From positions 62,001 to 126,000 of the forward strand of contig NZ_JAATNG010000005.1 in NCBI RefSeq assembly GCF_013184805.1: DNA of 64,000 nucleotides, in the 5' to 3' direction. A model generated the notes under the pieces. That model searched no databases and was not told where the DNA came from. It worked only from the letters and a program-made list of their open reading frames with translations. The position numbers were made by a program, and so were the translations under genes. How positions within the stretch are numbered: position 1 is the first letter of the stretch; the number at the start of each line of letters is the position of its first letter. Source of the DNA: Pseudoruegeria sp. HB172150. Its GTDB lineage: Bacteria; Pseudomonadota; Alphaproteobacteria; Rhodobacterales; Rhodobacteraceae. This document shows, piece after piece, positions 51,699 through 61,909 of the stretch.

Positions 51699-53014
51699 TC
51701 AGGGTGCGACACCATCGGTGCGCGTAAGATTGTCGGATATTCGGCTTTGCAAGGCCCCAATGTCGATCTGCTGGACAGAGCCTGAACCTGCGAGATCGAG
51801 CGCGTGAGCGGCGGCCATGCCCTGCGCCATGCAGGGACCCATGACGCGAACCGAGGACAGCACCGTCGGATCGCCGTCGATACATCGGTCCACGGCGGCG
51901 AGGTTGTCAGCATCAGGCGAGGTCATTTCGGCGGACGGGATGTAATGGGTGTGCTCCCCGTCGAAGGTTTCCCAGACGAAGCCTTCGAGAGCATTGTGAA
52001 GTTCGACGGGCCACGCGGTTCGTCCAATGGCGTCCGCATATTTGACCTGATCAATTACCTCGTCGGTGGTGATGTGATGCTTGGCCTTGATCCAGCGGGT
52101 CTGACGGACTCCGGGGAAGCCGTAAGCGCGCACTTTCATGCTGCCAAGGAATTCCGGGTACTCGGCTTTCAAGATATTATTGCCCCGGTCGACCTGATTC
52201 TTGCGATTTGCCCCATCTTCGACGCCTCGATGGGATCGAGGTGCGTTTCTACATGGGTCGTGTTGAGAACGGCGGCATCTTTCCAGGGGAAATAGAATGC
52301 GAGCCCCCCCTGGCACAGAAGGCCGTAGTCGGCGGCCTTATCGTCGATGCGTTCCGACCACTCATAACGTGCGGGCGGTTCCGCTTCGGTGTTCAACCCT
52401 TCAAAGACGACCTGCTGGCTGCCGTAGAACGCTTCATCCGGCTCGCGGCATTCCAGGCCGGCGAGATAGGCGAGAGCGGCGTCACGGGAGCAATCGGCAA
52501 AGCTCTCGGCGCGGATGGTGACATCACCATATCGCGTGACCAGATTTACCGACTGAAGGCTGCGGCCATCGGTTTCCACGTCGCGGAGAATGGCTCCGGT
52601 GATCGGGACCACTCCGGCGTCATCCAGCGAGGTCTCGATCCAGCGCGAAAGCGCAATCTCGTTGTAGTGCACCACAGTTGTCATCGGCCCATAGCGGTAA
52701 TAACAGGCGTCGCGCTTCTCAAGATCATCGAGCATCTCGTCCACGATGCCGAAAGTGAAACGGTGGCCAGGCGTGCCGTTGCGGTACAGTCCGCAGAAGG
52801 TGCCGATGATCGAATTCACTGCTTGTCCACCTAACGTTGGAAGGCTGTCGACGATCGCAACCGACTTGCCGAGCCTCGCGGCTTCCAGCCCAGTGGCTGT
52901 TCCAGAAATGCTTGCGCCGACCACACAAAGGTCGACCTCCAACTCGTGATGCAGGATCTCGCCGGAATGTCGAACAACGGTGGTAGCCGGGTTGATCGGA
53001 CGACCGTAGGACAT
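51699..53014 (-). pseudogene. FAD-dependent oxidoreductase interrupted by a single-base frameshift
   Basis: From ATG 53014 (after AGAGGGAAC) the frame encodes an FAD_oxidored-type flavoprotein: VDLCVVGASISGTATGLEAARLG, DSLPTLGGQAVNSIIGTFCG and ESFADCSRDAALAYLAG. It runs out of sense after DPIEASKMG near 52205 and stops at 52169. The matching C-terminal half, from NRKNQVDRGNNILKAEYPEF to a stop at 51699, continues in another frame. One added G in the GGGG run at 52211-52214 would give a continuous 438-residue protein. It is either a recent mutation or a homopolymer read error. Position between TauD and TRAP genes suggests a catabolic role. Confidence 0.8.
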
Positions 53015-53066
53015 AATTGTTCCCTCTAGTCTTTCGGTTCGATGCTTGCGCCTGTCGGCAAGTGCC

Positions 53067-55034
53067 TTACTCGCCGACGGCTGGCTGTGGGATAGGGCTC
53101 GTTTTCGGCCCGAACTTCATCGACAAGGCGATGATGGCGGCTGCGGCAATGAGTCCAACAAGAGTGGAGATCCACTCGGGGAATCCGATCAGTAGACCAG
53201 CGGCAAAGAGCGGTAACCGCGCCCAGTGTCCAAGGCGACCGACCTTATAGAGAATCCCTTCCGACGCGGCAGCGATCAGGATCACTGCAAGGACATTCAA
53301 CGCGGTCCAGATCACGGTCAGGTACCACGACCCCTGCAGGATGAGCGCCGGCTCGAACAGAAAGAAGATCGGCACGAAATACAGAACGACCCCAAGCCGC
53401 GCGGCGTGCATGCTGGTTTTTATCGGGTCGCTCTCACTGATCCGCGAAGCAAGGAAGGCGGCCAAGGCAACTGGCGGAGTGATGGCGGCGAGCGAAGCGT
53501 AGTAGGCGATGAACAGGTGGATAGCGAGTGTGTTCAGCCCGGCGATCTGTTCCAGCGCAGGGGCCAGCGTCAGAGCCAACATCAGGTAGGCGGCAACGAT
53601 CATGCCGAGCATACCGAAGATGATACAAACGCCAATTCCGACCGCGAGAACGGGCAGAATGGCGTCTCCGCCCATGCGCACAAGGCTGGAGGCTATGACA
53701 GGCGCAACTCCGGTTGCCATAAGCCCGCCGAGGATGAAACTGGTTGGCAATAGCAGCGCCCAAGTCTGGCTGAGCAGTTTGGTGATCTGAAACAGGATCT
53801 CCGATACCTTTGTAAGCCTGCCGCGGAGCCTTGGGCTGAGCGCGGTCAGTACGATCAGCAGAGCCGAGGCGTAGAACGGCGTCAGCCTCTCCCAACGCAT
53901 CACGACAAGCCCCCAAACGAGGAAGCCGAGGACGACTAGGAAAGGCCAGCCTTCCTTCAGCGTTTCGTGGACCTTGGGAAGATTCTCGCGTGGGATGCCC
54001 TGCAGGCCCTTGCGCGCAGCGAATCCGTCGACATGACAGTAGAGGCCGAAATAGTAGAGCAGCGACGGAATGATCGCTGCCAGCACGATGACCCGGTACT
54101 CGGTGTTGGTGAAGTCGGCCATGATGAACGCCACCGCCCCCATGACCGGAGGCATCAACATTCCTCCGGTAGATGCACAAGCCTCCAACGCGCCTGCGTA
54201 ATGGCCAGGGAAGCCGGCCCTTTTCATTGATGGGATAGTAACCGAACCAGTGGAAACGACGTTGCCGAAGATAGAGCCGGAGAGTGAACCGAAAAACCCG
54301 GATGCCAGCACGCTGACCTTGGCAGGGCCACCGCGAGCAGTACCCATCATTGCGAGAGCAAGTTTCAGGAAGAAGTCTGCCGCACCAGTTGCGACCATCA
54401 GCGCGGCGAGGAAAAGGAACCCAATGATCGTCTCGCCGACGACACGGGTGACCACGCCCAGCATCGCATCACCGGAAAAGACATCAAATGCCACGGTCCG
54501 CTGCCAGGTCGCTGGCGGGCCCCAGAAGATGCCCGGCATGTAGTAGGCGTAGACGGGGTAGAGCGCGAGCGCGGTGACAATGAACAAGAAGACGTAGCCG
54601 CCTGAGCGGCGCGCGGCGTCAAGTACCAGAACGAAAATGCCGACCGCGATGGCAATCTGCCACCATTCGCGCGCCGGCACCCAGGTGCCGAAGACAAGAC
54701 TGCGCGAATGGTAGGCCATGAGCAGCGTTAGCGCCGCAATCGCAATGGCGGGCGCGTAGCTTGCCCAGGTGACGCGGGATTCGCCGCTCCAGGCCGGCAA
54801 TAAAAGGAAAGCCACCGGCAGGTAGCAGAACATCAGCAGGAAGTAATAGGTGAAGTCCAACAGAGGCACGAGCGTGAAGATGTAGACCACCGCCAGAACG
54901 ACGCCGCCTGCCGATAGAGCAAGGACAAGCAGCCTGACCAGCAGCGGCATCGTCATGAAGCGAACCCAGGTGCGGTCGACATAGCCCGCTTCGACCTCGC
55001 TGCTAGGCATGGAGTTTGTTTGCGCGTCGCTCAT
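53067..55034 (-). CDS. Fused TRAP transporter permease (4TM/12TM type)
   Basis: The 655-residue membrane protein joins a DctQ-like four-helix part (about 28-160) to a DctM-like part, with GFFGSLSGSIFGNVVSTGSVTIPSMKR (in parts SGSIFGNVVSTG), ACASTGGMLMPPVMGAVAFIMADF and SLAAITPPVALAAFLASRI. Such fused permeases work with TAXI-type binding proteins, and one lies directly upstream. ATG 55034 is nine bases after AAGGA; ATG 55040 is too close to it. Confidence 0.92.
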   Translation of the reverse strand: MSDAQTNSMPSSEVEAGYVDRTWVRFMTMPLLVRLLVLALSAGGVVLAVVYIFTLVPLLDFTYYFLLMFCYLPVAFLLLPAWSGESRVTWASYAPAIAIAALTLLMAYHSRSLVFGTWVPAREWWQIAIAVGIFVLVLDAARRSGGYVFLFIVTALALYPVYAYYMPGIFWGPPATWQRTVAFDVFSGDAMLGVVTRVVGETIIGFLFLAALMVATGAADFFLKLALAMMGTARGGPAKVSVLASGFFGSLSGSIFGNVVSTGSVTIPSMKRAGFPGHYAGALEACASTGGMLMPPVMGAVAFIMADFTNTEYRVIVLAAIIPSLLYYFGLYCHVDGFAARKGLQGIPRENLPKVHETLKEGWPFLVVLGFLVWGLVVMRWERLTPFYASALLIVLTALSPRLRGRLTKVSEILFQITKLLSQTWALLLPTSFILGGLMATGVAPVIASSLVRMGGDAILPVLAVGIGVCIIFGMLGMIVAAYLMLALTLAPALEQIAGLNTLAIHLFIAYYASLAAITPPVALAAFLASRISESDPIKTSMHAARLGVVLYFVPIFFLFEPALILQGSWYLTVIWTALNVLAVILIAAASEGILYKVGRLGHWARLPLFAAGLLIGFPEWISTLVGLIAAAAIIALSMKFGPKTSPIPQPAVGE

Positions 55035-55147
55035 TGGCATTGGTCCTTGGCGCGTGCATTTCAGGATCAGAGAGAGCTCCGGCCCTCGCTAACCGGTGCC
55101 GGAAGAGAAATTGCGGGCGGCGAGCGCCCGCCGGAGTGTGCTGCTGG

Positions 55148-56353
55148 CTAGGGCAGTGCCATCACCAATTCGCCAAAGCTCTTGTCGATTCCATGCTCTG
55201 CCTTGTAATCGGACCAAAAGGTGGCCCAGTCCTCGCTTTCGGGCGAGACCTGCAGCCCTTCGGCCTTGCCAGTTTCGACGGCTTCGGCCCAGAGCGCGGC
55301 ACGATCCTGCGCCAGCTTAACCAGCGCGTCCTGCCGGGTCTGATAGGTGTCGGTCCACAAACTCTTTTCCTCAAGGTAACGGATCGTGCCCTCATGAAGT
55401 GGCTGCAAGTGGCCGGCCTTCAGGAATGCAACCATGCTGTCTACGCTCATCATCGGCGCGTGGGTGAAATCTTCCTTGAAGTCCTCGTAGTGCTCGTCGA
55501 GCCATTTCGCGAGGTGGTAGACAAACTCCTCATCCTCGTCGGCGCGGACATGGTTCGCCTGGAAGGCGTGGTCCATGTTGAGTCCCAGAGCCGATTCGAC
55601 GCCCGACACGGTTTCGCCAGGTACATAGCCAGTCATGATGTCCCGATAGCGTTGGTAGGCCTCGGGATCGTATTCCATCGCCGGTAGCGGCAGCCAACGG
55701 ATGCCATTCGGATTGGCTTCTGCCTCGTAGCTTGTGCCGGACAGCGGCGACGTAAAGGCGACGTCGGCGCGGCCCTCCGAGATGATCTTGGTGTTGGCGC
55801 CGTAGTTTCCGACTTCTACGATTTGCACATCGTCGCGCGTCATGCCGTTATAGGCCAGCAGAGCGTCGATACCGGACATTAGAAAACTTGAACTTGTCGC
55901 AAGCGCGACGCGGGTATCCGGGCCAATGTCGGAGAAGCTCTGGATATCGCTATCGCCGCGGACCAGGTAACTCCACGGCGTGACCATATTCATGACTGCG
56001 ACGCGGGTATCGGCAGGGCCACCTTCCTCGACAGAGTAACCTTCGATCCCGTCCATGTGGTCAAAGTAATCCGATGCTTGGAGCATCGAAATGTCGCCTT
56101 CGCCGGTGACCAGCCACAGAGCGCGGGAATAGCCATTGGGGGCCGGTAGAACGCGGGCTCGGCTCTCGGTCTGGGCTGAGAACTCTGATGTCCAGGCGAC
56201 GCCTAGCGAATGGTTCGCGGTACCGACGATGGGCGTTACCACGGTGAAGTATTCGGGCCACTCGTAGCTGTCCTGTGCTTGGGCACCGGTGCCGAGCGCA
56301 AGCCCCGCGGTAAATACCGCTGCGGCGATGCACTTTCCGGGGATGTTTCGCAT
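55148..56353 (-). CDS. TAXI-family TRAP solute-binding protein
   Basis: The 401-residue protein has a signal peptide (about 1-25, ending GAQAQ) and a TAXI-like core: TPIVGTANHSLGVAWTSEF, LVTGEGDISMLQASDYF, DIGPDTRVALATSSSF and GRADVAFTSPLSG. It pairs with the fused TRAP permease 113 bases on. ATG 56353 follows GGGAGGG; the upstream in-frame extension is basic and would displace the signal peptide. Its C-terminal 100 residues are longer than in typical TAXI proteins. Confidence 0.85.
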   Translation of the reverse strand: MRNIPGKCIAAAVFTAGLALGTGAQAQDSYEWPEYFTVVTPIVGTANHSLGVAWTSEFSAQTESRARVLPAPNGYSRALWLVTGEGDISMLQASDYFDHMDGIEGYSVEEGGPADTRVAVMNMVTPWSYLVRGDSDIQSFSDIGPDTRVALATSSSFLMSGIDALLAYNGMTRDDVQIVEVGNYGANTKIISEGRADVAFTSPLSGTSYEAEANPNGIRWLPLPAMEYDPEAYQRYRDIMTGYVPGETVSGVESALGLNMDHAFQANHVRADEDEEFVYHLAKWLDEHYEDFKEDFTHAPMMSVDSMVAFLKAGHLQPLHEGTIRYLEEKSLWTDTYQTRQDALVKLAQDRAALWAEAVETGKAEGLQVSPESEDWATFWSDYKAEHGIDKSFGELVMALP

Positions 56354-56449
56354 GTATTCCCTCCCATCAGGTTTGGTCGGCGGCCTCCTCGCCACCTTGA
56401 ACTTGTTGCGGCGGGGCATTGCATGCCTGCTGCATCTGGTTGCAGGGCG

Positions 56450-56890
56450 TTACCTGCCCCCTTTGGTTATCGTGACAGTACCGGCATCGGCATCGACGGA
56501 GACATAGTCACCGGTCTCGATCAGTGCGAACACGTCACCATCGAGATCGGTGATGGCCGGAACACGCGTAACCACAGCGCCGAGAGCAATCTTTGTTGTC
56601 ATTCTGGTGAAGATCATCGCGGCAGGCGCGGTACCGTTCAGGCGGCACATGTGGAAATAGGCGGACCAGCCGGATGATCCCTTGGCGCCGGGGAAGACAA
56701 GGATTTTGCCGGCAAAGCTGATGCCGTTGAGTTCGTGGTGCAGCTCGATCACCGAACCTTCGCGTTCGTTGATGCCGCCCCAGCCGGAGATCGTCTGCCG
56801 TGTGACCAGCGCCTCGCCTTCGGCCCTGCCGCCGACAACCTTTCGACCGTGCACGGTGATGACCTTCGGTGTCGTCGCCGTCTGGTTCAC
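56450..56890 (-). CDS. Aconitase X swivel (small) subunit
   Basis: The 146-residue protein is the DUF126/AcnX swivel domain with HGRKVVGGRAEGEALVT, the PGAKGSSGWSAYFHMCRLNG loop bearing the key serine, and PAITDLDG. In bacterial AcnX enzymes of the two-subunit kind it pairs with the large subunit; a characterised activity of this class is cis-3-hydroxy-L-proline dehydratase. GTG 56890 overlaps the large-subunit stop (GTGA), a better start than the internal upstream ATG. Confidence 0.88.
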   Translation of the reverse strand: MNQTATTPKVITVHGRKVVGGRAEGEALVTRQTISGWGGINEREGSVIELHHELNGISFAGKILVFPGAKGSSGWSAYFHMCRLNGTAPAAMIFTRMTTKIALGAVVTRVPAITDLDGDVFALIETGDYVSVDADAGTVTITKGGR

Positions 56891-58161
56891 GCGACCTTCC
56901 CCAGCCATTCGCCCGCGATGGCGGAATCAACACATTGCTGCACCGAACCGAACCAGCCCTGCACCTTGGCGATGGCCGGCAGATAGTGCGCCTGCTTGAC
57001 ACTGTCGGTGGCGATGACGCGAACACCTTGCGGCAGGCGGCGCGAGATCGAGGGACAGGTGTCAGACATGACCACGCCGCCCGCGGCCTCAATCACCTCA
57101 GTGTAGCCGGAGCGGTCGGCCATCTGGCGGATCGCGCGCGGGGTGTGGACCCAGAGAGCCGTGTCGGGGTGTATACGCTTGCCGTCCAGCAGTTCAGCAA
57201 CCAGCGACATTTGCTCGATTGAGTTGTGCGGGCAGCCGAGCATGACGAAGTCGAGCTTGCGATCGGTGGCGTTCTGCAGCCGTTCCCAGGTTCGGTCGCG
57301 TTCGGCCCTGCCATAAACGATTGGATCGGGCCGTGCGTTCGCTCCGAAGGCCGCATCGAGCGTCGGTGCTTCGGGCGTGATGCCGGGTATGTGGTACATT
57401 TCGACACCGCCGGAAGACGCCGCCGCCGCGCCGAAATGTTTGAGCTTCATAAGATCGGGCTGGTGGGTCAGGCCGTCGAAGGCGGGAATGTTCTCTTCCA
57501 CCTCGAACCCGGTGAAATAGCCGAGAACGCCCCAGTCGGCCATGTCATCGACATCTGCCTCCACCCGGATCAGTCGGTTGGCAAGGCGGTTTTCCGGGAT
57601 ATGCAGACCCCAGTACGGAATCCGGCCGGTAAGTCCTGCGGCGCCGGTGCTCTCCTTGCCCTCGACGTTGGTCCGGGCGCCCAGTACCGAGTTGCAGTAG
57701 ATGACGGCGGAACTTTCCATCCAGGCGCAATGTTCACCCTTCACCGGGACATTGCCGACCTGGTACGGCGTGCAGGTGCACATCATGTTGATGCCGCGGC
57801 GGCCTAGGTATTTTTCGGATTGCTTCTGCAATTCCGCCAGTCCGGGGTCGACGCCCTGCAGTTCGTAGTTGTCATTGTCGATGCCGGTGATCAGTTGGCA
57901 GGTTGGAACCGCCATATGAGGGATGTCGACGACATCGTCGGCGTCGAGGTTCAGTTCCGAGAACACCCGGTCGAACCCATCGTCTGCCATGTGGCGGACC
58001 GATGGGGTCGAGGCATTGAACGCACCCGCGACATTTCGGCTTTCCACAAGACGTTCCGCGCCAAGCGCTTCGCCGTAGCGGATCAAGAGGTCCATCGCCC
58101 GGGCCCGCGCTTCTCCGTGCGCGCCGTCCCGTAGTGACCTTTCTTGGTCGGTCAGTCGCAT
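56887..58161 (-). CDS. Aconitase X catalytic (large) subunit
   Basis: The 424-residue protein is the AcnX large subunit with MCTCTPYQVGNVP, YCNSVLGARTNVEG, TGRIPYWGLH, LGCPHNSIEQM and SDTCPSISRRLPQG; the cysteines are candidate Fe-S ligands. AcnX enzymes act as dehydratases, for example on cis-3-hydroxy-L-proline in bacteria or mevalonate 5-phosphate in archaea; the bacterial two-subunit setting favours the former. ATG 58161 is preceded by GGGAGGAG-like purines. It starts 151 bases after the dipeptide transporter operon on the same strand. Confidence 0.9.
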   Translation of the reverse strand: MRLTDQERSLRDGAHGEARARAMDLLIRYGEALGAERLVESRNVAGAFNASTPSVRHMADDGFDRVFSELNLDADDVVDIPHMAVPTCQLITGIDNDNYELQGVDPGLAELQKQSEKYLGRRGINMMCTCTPYQVGNVPVKGEHCAWMESSAVIYCNSVLGARTNVEGKESTGAAGLTGRIPYWGLHIPENRLANRLIRVEADVDDMADWGVLGYFTGFEVEENIPAFDGLTHQPDLMKLKHFGAAAASSGGVEMYHIPGITPEAPTLDAAFGANARPDPIVYGRAERDRTWERLQNATDRKLDFVMLGCPHNSIEQMSLVAELLDGKRIHPDTALWVHTPRAIRQMADRSGYTEVIEAAGGVVMSDTCPSISRRLPQGVRVIATDSVKQAHYLPAIAKVQGWFGSVQQCVDSAIAGEWLGKVA

Positions 58162-58312
58162 CTCTCCTCCCCAAGAGGACGCTGCCTAATTTCTCAGAAA
58201 ACCTACTGGAGCGGATCTTTCTTGATAACAGTAATGTTTTGCTATCAGCTCTCTCGATTCGAGAAAGGCGAGCGCATATGCACGCAGACTGGTGAACAGG
58301 AGGTGCGCCGGC

Positions 58313-59065
58313 CTAACGAACAGACTGAATACTGCTGTCGAGAAGGTGCCGTGTGTACGGGTGTTGCGCTTTCAGTTTTCGCATCTCCGCGACACCCAAC
58401 ACTTCGACCAATTCTCCCAGTTGCATCACCGCGATGCGGCTGCATAGATGGCCGACGACACCTAGGTCGTGGGAAACCATGATGTAGGTAAGTCCGTGTT
58501 CCTCTCTCAGATCGGCGAGGAGGTTCAGGATTTCCGCCTGCACCGAAACGTCGAGCGCCGAGGTGGGTTCGTCCAGAAGCAGGATACGTGGTTCCGGCGC
58601 GAGCGCGCGGGCGATAGCAACGCGTTGCCGCTGACCGCCCGACAGTTGGTGTGGATAGCGAAAGCGAAAGCCGGGACCAAGACCGACGTCGCGCAGCAAC
58701 TTTTCGATCCGTGTGTCCACATCTTTCACACCGTGCAGATGCATCACCTCGGACAACACGCGGTCGACCGTCTGGCGCGGATGGAGCGACGCGTATGGAT
58801 CCTGAAAAACCATCTGCACGGTTTTGTGGAACTGCCTGCTGCGCTTTAGCCCCAACGGTTCGTTCATTACCCGCATTGAGCCGTCCCAGGACGGGATCAA
58901 CCCAGCCAAGGCGCGCAATACGGTGGATTTGCCCGATCCGGATTCGCCGACGAGGCCAAAGCTTTCCCCCTCGGCCACGTCGAAACTGACTTGCTTGACG
59001 GCATCAGTGCGGCTCGCCCCGTCACCAAACCAGACGTTCAGATCCCTGATCTCGACAGCGTTCAC
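58313..59065 (-). CDS. Dipeptide-type ABC transporter ATP-binding protein (DppF type)
   Basis: The 250-residue ATPase shows Walker A GESGSGKST, Q-loop VFQDPYASLHPRQTV, signature LSGGQRQR, Walker [13 protein letters not shown] and H-loop VSHDLGVV. The QDPYASLHPR segment is diagnostic of the oligopeptide OppF/DppF class. It is last of a five-gene peptide importer, overlapping the DppD-type stop by four bases. The usual C-terminal peptide-class extension is short. Confidence 0.9.
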   Translation of the reverse strand: MNAVEIRDLNVWFGDGASRTDAVKQVSFDVAEGESFGLVGESGSGKSTVLRALAGLIPSWDGSMRVMNEPLGLKRSRQFHKTVQMVFQDPYASLHPRQTVDRVLSEVMHLHGVKDVDTRIEKLLRDVGLGPGFRFRYPHQLSGGQRQRVAIARALAPEPRILLLDEPTSALDVSVQAEILNLLADLREEHGLTYIMVSHDLGVVGHLCSRIAVMQLGELVEVLGVAEMRKLKAQHPYTRHLLDSSIQSVR

Positions 59066-59925
59066 AGAAGGGCACTCACGGAAGGCATCTCGCGCCAGGC
59101 CGGATCGCGCTGTAGCACTTCCAGGCGTGGGCGCGGATGGGTCAGGTCGGGAACCGAATTCAGCAGTCCGACCGTGTAGGGGTGTGTTGCCTCGTGCAGC
59201 TTCCCGGCCTCGCAGACCTCGACGATGCGGCCGGCATACATGATCATGATGCGGTCGCAGAATTTCGAAACCAGGTTCAGGTCGTGGCTGATGAAGATCA
59301 GTCCCATGCCGCGATCAGACACGAGCTTGTCCATAATCTCCAGTACCTGAAGCTGGACACTTACATCCAATGCCGAGGTTGGTTCGTCTGCGATCAAGAT
59401 CTCGGGCCCCGGAATCAGCATCATGGCAATCATAATGCGCTGGCCCATGCCGCCTGAAACCTCGTGCGGATAAAGATCGAAAACGCGCTCGGGCTCACGG
59501 ATAGCGACGGCGTCGAGCATATCCACGGCGCGTTTGCGGGCGGTCTGCTTCGAAACCTTTTCGTGCGCTCGCAGAGCTTCTGTGATCTGCTGGCCGACAG
59601 TCATGACCGGGTTTAGCGAGAATTTCGGATCTTGCATGATCATGGATGCATGGTGGCCACGAAGCTGCCGCATCCGGATTTCCGAGGCGTTCAAAACGTC
59701 CACGCCGTTCATTTCAACCCGGTCAGCCTCGATGAAGCCCGGCTTACGGATCAACTTCAGGACGGCCCGGCCGGTCATTGACTTACCGGAACCCGACTCG
59801 CCGACGATACCCAGCCGCTCGCGTCCAAGGCTGAACGAGATGCCGCGAACCGCGTCGAAGATTCCGGAGCGGGTCGGAAACTTGACCCAAAGATTATCGA
59901 CCTCGAGGAGGTGCTGTTCGCTCAC
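59062..59925 (-). CDS. Dipeptide-type ABC transporter ATP-binding protein (DppD type)
   Basis: The 287-residue ATPase has Walker A GESGSGKSM, QDPKFSLNPVMTVGQQI, signature VSGGMGQR, Walker [13 protein letters not shown] and H-loop ISHDLNLV, then the C-terminal THPYTVGLLNSVPD stretch of DppD/OppD proteins. GTG 59925 overlaps the permease stop (GTGA) and gives the usual N-terminus; a longer open frame upstream is a shadow. It partners the DppF-type ATPase. Confidence 0.9.
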   Translation of the reverse strand: MSEQHLLEVDNLWVKFPTRSGIFDAVRGISFSLGRERLGIVGESGSGKSMTGRAVLKLIRKPGFIEADRVEMNGVDVLNASEIRMRQLRGHHASMIMQDPKFSLNPVMTVGQQITEALRAHEKVSKQTARKRAVDMLDAVAIREPERVFDLYPHEVSGGMGQRIMIAMMLIPGPEILIADEPTSALDVSVQLQVLEIMDKLVSDRGMGLIFISHDLNLVSKFCDRIMIMYAGRIVEVCEAGKLHEATHPYTVGLLNSVPDLTHPRPRLEVLQRDPAWREMPSVSALL

Positions 59926-60854
59926 TGCCCGCTCTCCTTCGGGTCCAGCACGTCGCGCAGCCCGTCGCCAAGCAGGTTGAAGGCCAGCGAGATCGCAAAA
60001 ATGGCGAGGCCCGGAATCGTCGCGACCCACCAGTGGTCGAGTATGTACTTTCGCCCTTCCGAAATCATCGCTCCCCATTCAGGCGAAGGCGGTTGGGCGC
60101 CGAGGCCGAGGAAGCCGAGGCCGGCCGCGGTCAGGATGATTCCAGCCATGTCCAACGTCACACGGATCACCAGCGACGATATGCAGAGCGGCCAGATATG
60201 TTTGGTGATGATACGCACCGGTCCGGCACCCTGCAGCTGGATCGCATGGATGAAGTCTGTATTGCGGATGGTCAGCGTCTCTGCCCGGGCGATCCGCGCG
60301 TAGGGCGGCCATGCCGTCAAGGCAATGGCGAGCACCGCATTCTCGATACCCGCGCCGAGGGCGGCAACGAAGGCAAGTGCCAGGATGAGACGCGGGAAGG
60401 CGAGGAAGATATCCGTGATCCGCATCAGGACAACGTCGATCCACCCGCCGGCATAGCCAGCGATGGTTCCGATGATCAGACCGATCAGAGGCGCCACCAT
60501 GGCGACCAGCAGCACGATATAGATCGAGATGCGGGCGCCGAAGAGCAGTCGCGAGTAGATGTCGCGGCCAAGGCTGTCCGTGCCGAAGAGGTTGCCTTGG
60601 AAACCCGGTGGCAGCAGGCGCTGCCCAAGGTCCTGCGCATATGGGTCATGCGTAGCCAGTAGCGGCGCGAAGATTGCGCAGACGATCAGGAACACCAGGA
60701 TAATAAGTCCGATCATTGCCAGCGTATTCGACCGGAAGGCCAGCCAACCTTGATACCACCCGACCGCGCGGGCCTGCCGGCGAGACGTCGGTTCTTCTGC
60801 CAGCAGCCATTCCCGCCAGGTCGGCTTTGTCGAGGGTGAGGTCAGTTCGTTCAT
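59922..60854 (-). CDS. Dipeptide-type ABC transporter permease (DppC type)
   Basis: The 310-residue membrane protein has an OppC-like N-terminus followed by six helices, GTDSLGRDIYSRLLFGARISI and the EAA loop RIARAETLTIRNTDFIHAIQLQG (in parts IRNTDFIHA). It forms the channel with the DppB-type permease. Start overlaps the DppB stop by four bases. Confidence 0.92.
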   Translation of the reverse strand: MNELTSPSTKPTWREWLLAEEPTSRRQARAVGWYQGWLAFRSNTLAMIGLIILVFLIVCAIFAPLLATHDPYAQDLGQRLLPPGFQGNLFGTDSLGRDIYSRLLFGARISIYIVLLVAMVAPLIGLIIGTIAGYAGGWIDVVLMRITDIFLAFPRLILALAFVAALGAGIENAVLAIALTAWPPYARIARAETLTIRNTDFIHAIQLQGAGPVRIITKHIWPLCISSLVIRVTLDMAGIILTAAGLGFLGLGAQPPSPEWGAMISEGRKYILDHWWVATIPGLAIFAISLAFNLLGDGLRDVLDPKESGQ

Positions 60855-61909
60855 TTCGACCTCGGATCGAAGAATCGGTACAGAAGATCAGAGAAGATGT
60901 TCAGGCAGACGAAGATTGTCCCGATCACGATAGTGCCGCCCAGAACCGCATTCATGTCATTGGCAAGTAGAGAGACGGTGATGTACTGGCCAATCCCCGG
61001 CCAGGCAAAGATGATCTCTGTCAGAACGGATCCTTCCAGCAGGTTCGCATAGGCCAGCGCGATCACCGTGATCAACTGGATACGGATGTTTCGGAAGGCA
61101 TGGTGCCAGATAACCTTGCGCTCGCTCAGCCCCTTCACGCGGGCGGTAATGATGTACTCCGAGTTCAACTGTTCCAGCATGAACGAGCGGGTCATGCGGC
61201 TGATATAGGCCAGGCTGTAGTATCCAAGCAAAGACGCGGGCAGAATAATGTGGCTGAAGGCATCGCGGAATACCTCCCACTCTCCCCGAAGGGTGCTGTC
61301 GACCAAAAGCATGCCGGTAATTGGCTCGACGATGCCCTGGTAGAAGATGCCCACACGTCCCGGCCCAGAGACCCAGTTAAGTATTCCGTAAAACAGCAGG
61401 AGGCCGACGAGTCCGAGCCAGAAGATCGGCATAGAGTATCCGATAAGGCCTACAAATCGGGCCAGCTGGTCGATCCAGCTGCCGCGGCGAACGGCGGCAA
61501 GAACGCCGAGCGGCACGCCCAGGAACACGCCGATCAGCGTGCCGAGTGTGGCGAGTTCCAGTGTCGCGGGGAATACCCGCGCAATATCGTCAGAAACCTG
61601 TTGGCCGGTGCGGATCGAAGTGCCGAAGTCGCCCTGTAGAACATTGGCAACATAGATCGCGAACTGGACGATCAGTGGTTTGTCGAGACCGAGATCGTAA
61701 AAGACTTCATTGTACTGTTCCTGTGTCGCGCGTTCGCCGATCACGGCGAGAACAGGATCAATCGGCATCACGCGGCCGATCATGAATGTCACGAATAGAA
61801 GCCCGAGGATTGTCACGGCCACAGTGACCAGCGTCGAGCCAAGCTTTTTGAGCCAAGGGGGAACGGGCGGCATGCGCCGCCCGTTCGAGATGTTCGCCTG
61901 ATCAGTCAC
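60851..61909 (-). CDS. Dipeptide-type ABC transporter permease (DppB type)
   Basis: The 352-residue protein has the DppB/OppB layout: first helix near 25-45, then GLDKPLIVQFAIYVANVLQGDFGTSI (in parts VLQGDFGTSI), RMTRSFMLEQLNSEYIITARVKGL and LLEGSVLTEIIFAWPGIG. Its start follows the binding-protein stop directly (no gap) on the minus strand and it overlaps DppC by four bases. Confidence 0.92.
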   Translation of the reverse strand: MTDQANISNGRRMPPVPPWLKKLGSTLVTVAVTILGLLFVTFMIGRVMPIDPVLAVIGERATQEQYNEVFYDLGLDKPLIVQFAIYVANVLQGDFGTSIRTGQQVSDDIARVFPATLELATLGTLIGVFLGVPLGVLAAVRRGSWIDQLARFVGLIGYSMPIFWLGLVGLLLFYGILNWVSGPGRVGIFYQGIVEPITGMLLVDSTLRGEWEVFRDAFSHIILPASLLGYYSLAYISRMTRSFMLEQLNSEYIITARVKGLSERKVIWHHAFRNIRIQLITVIALAYANLLEGSVLTEIIFAWPGIGQYITVSLLANDMNAVLGGTIVIGTIFVCLNIFSDLLYRFFDPRSK

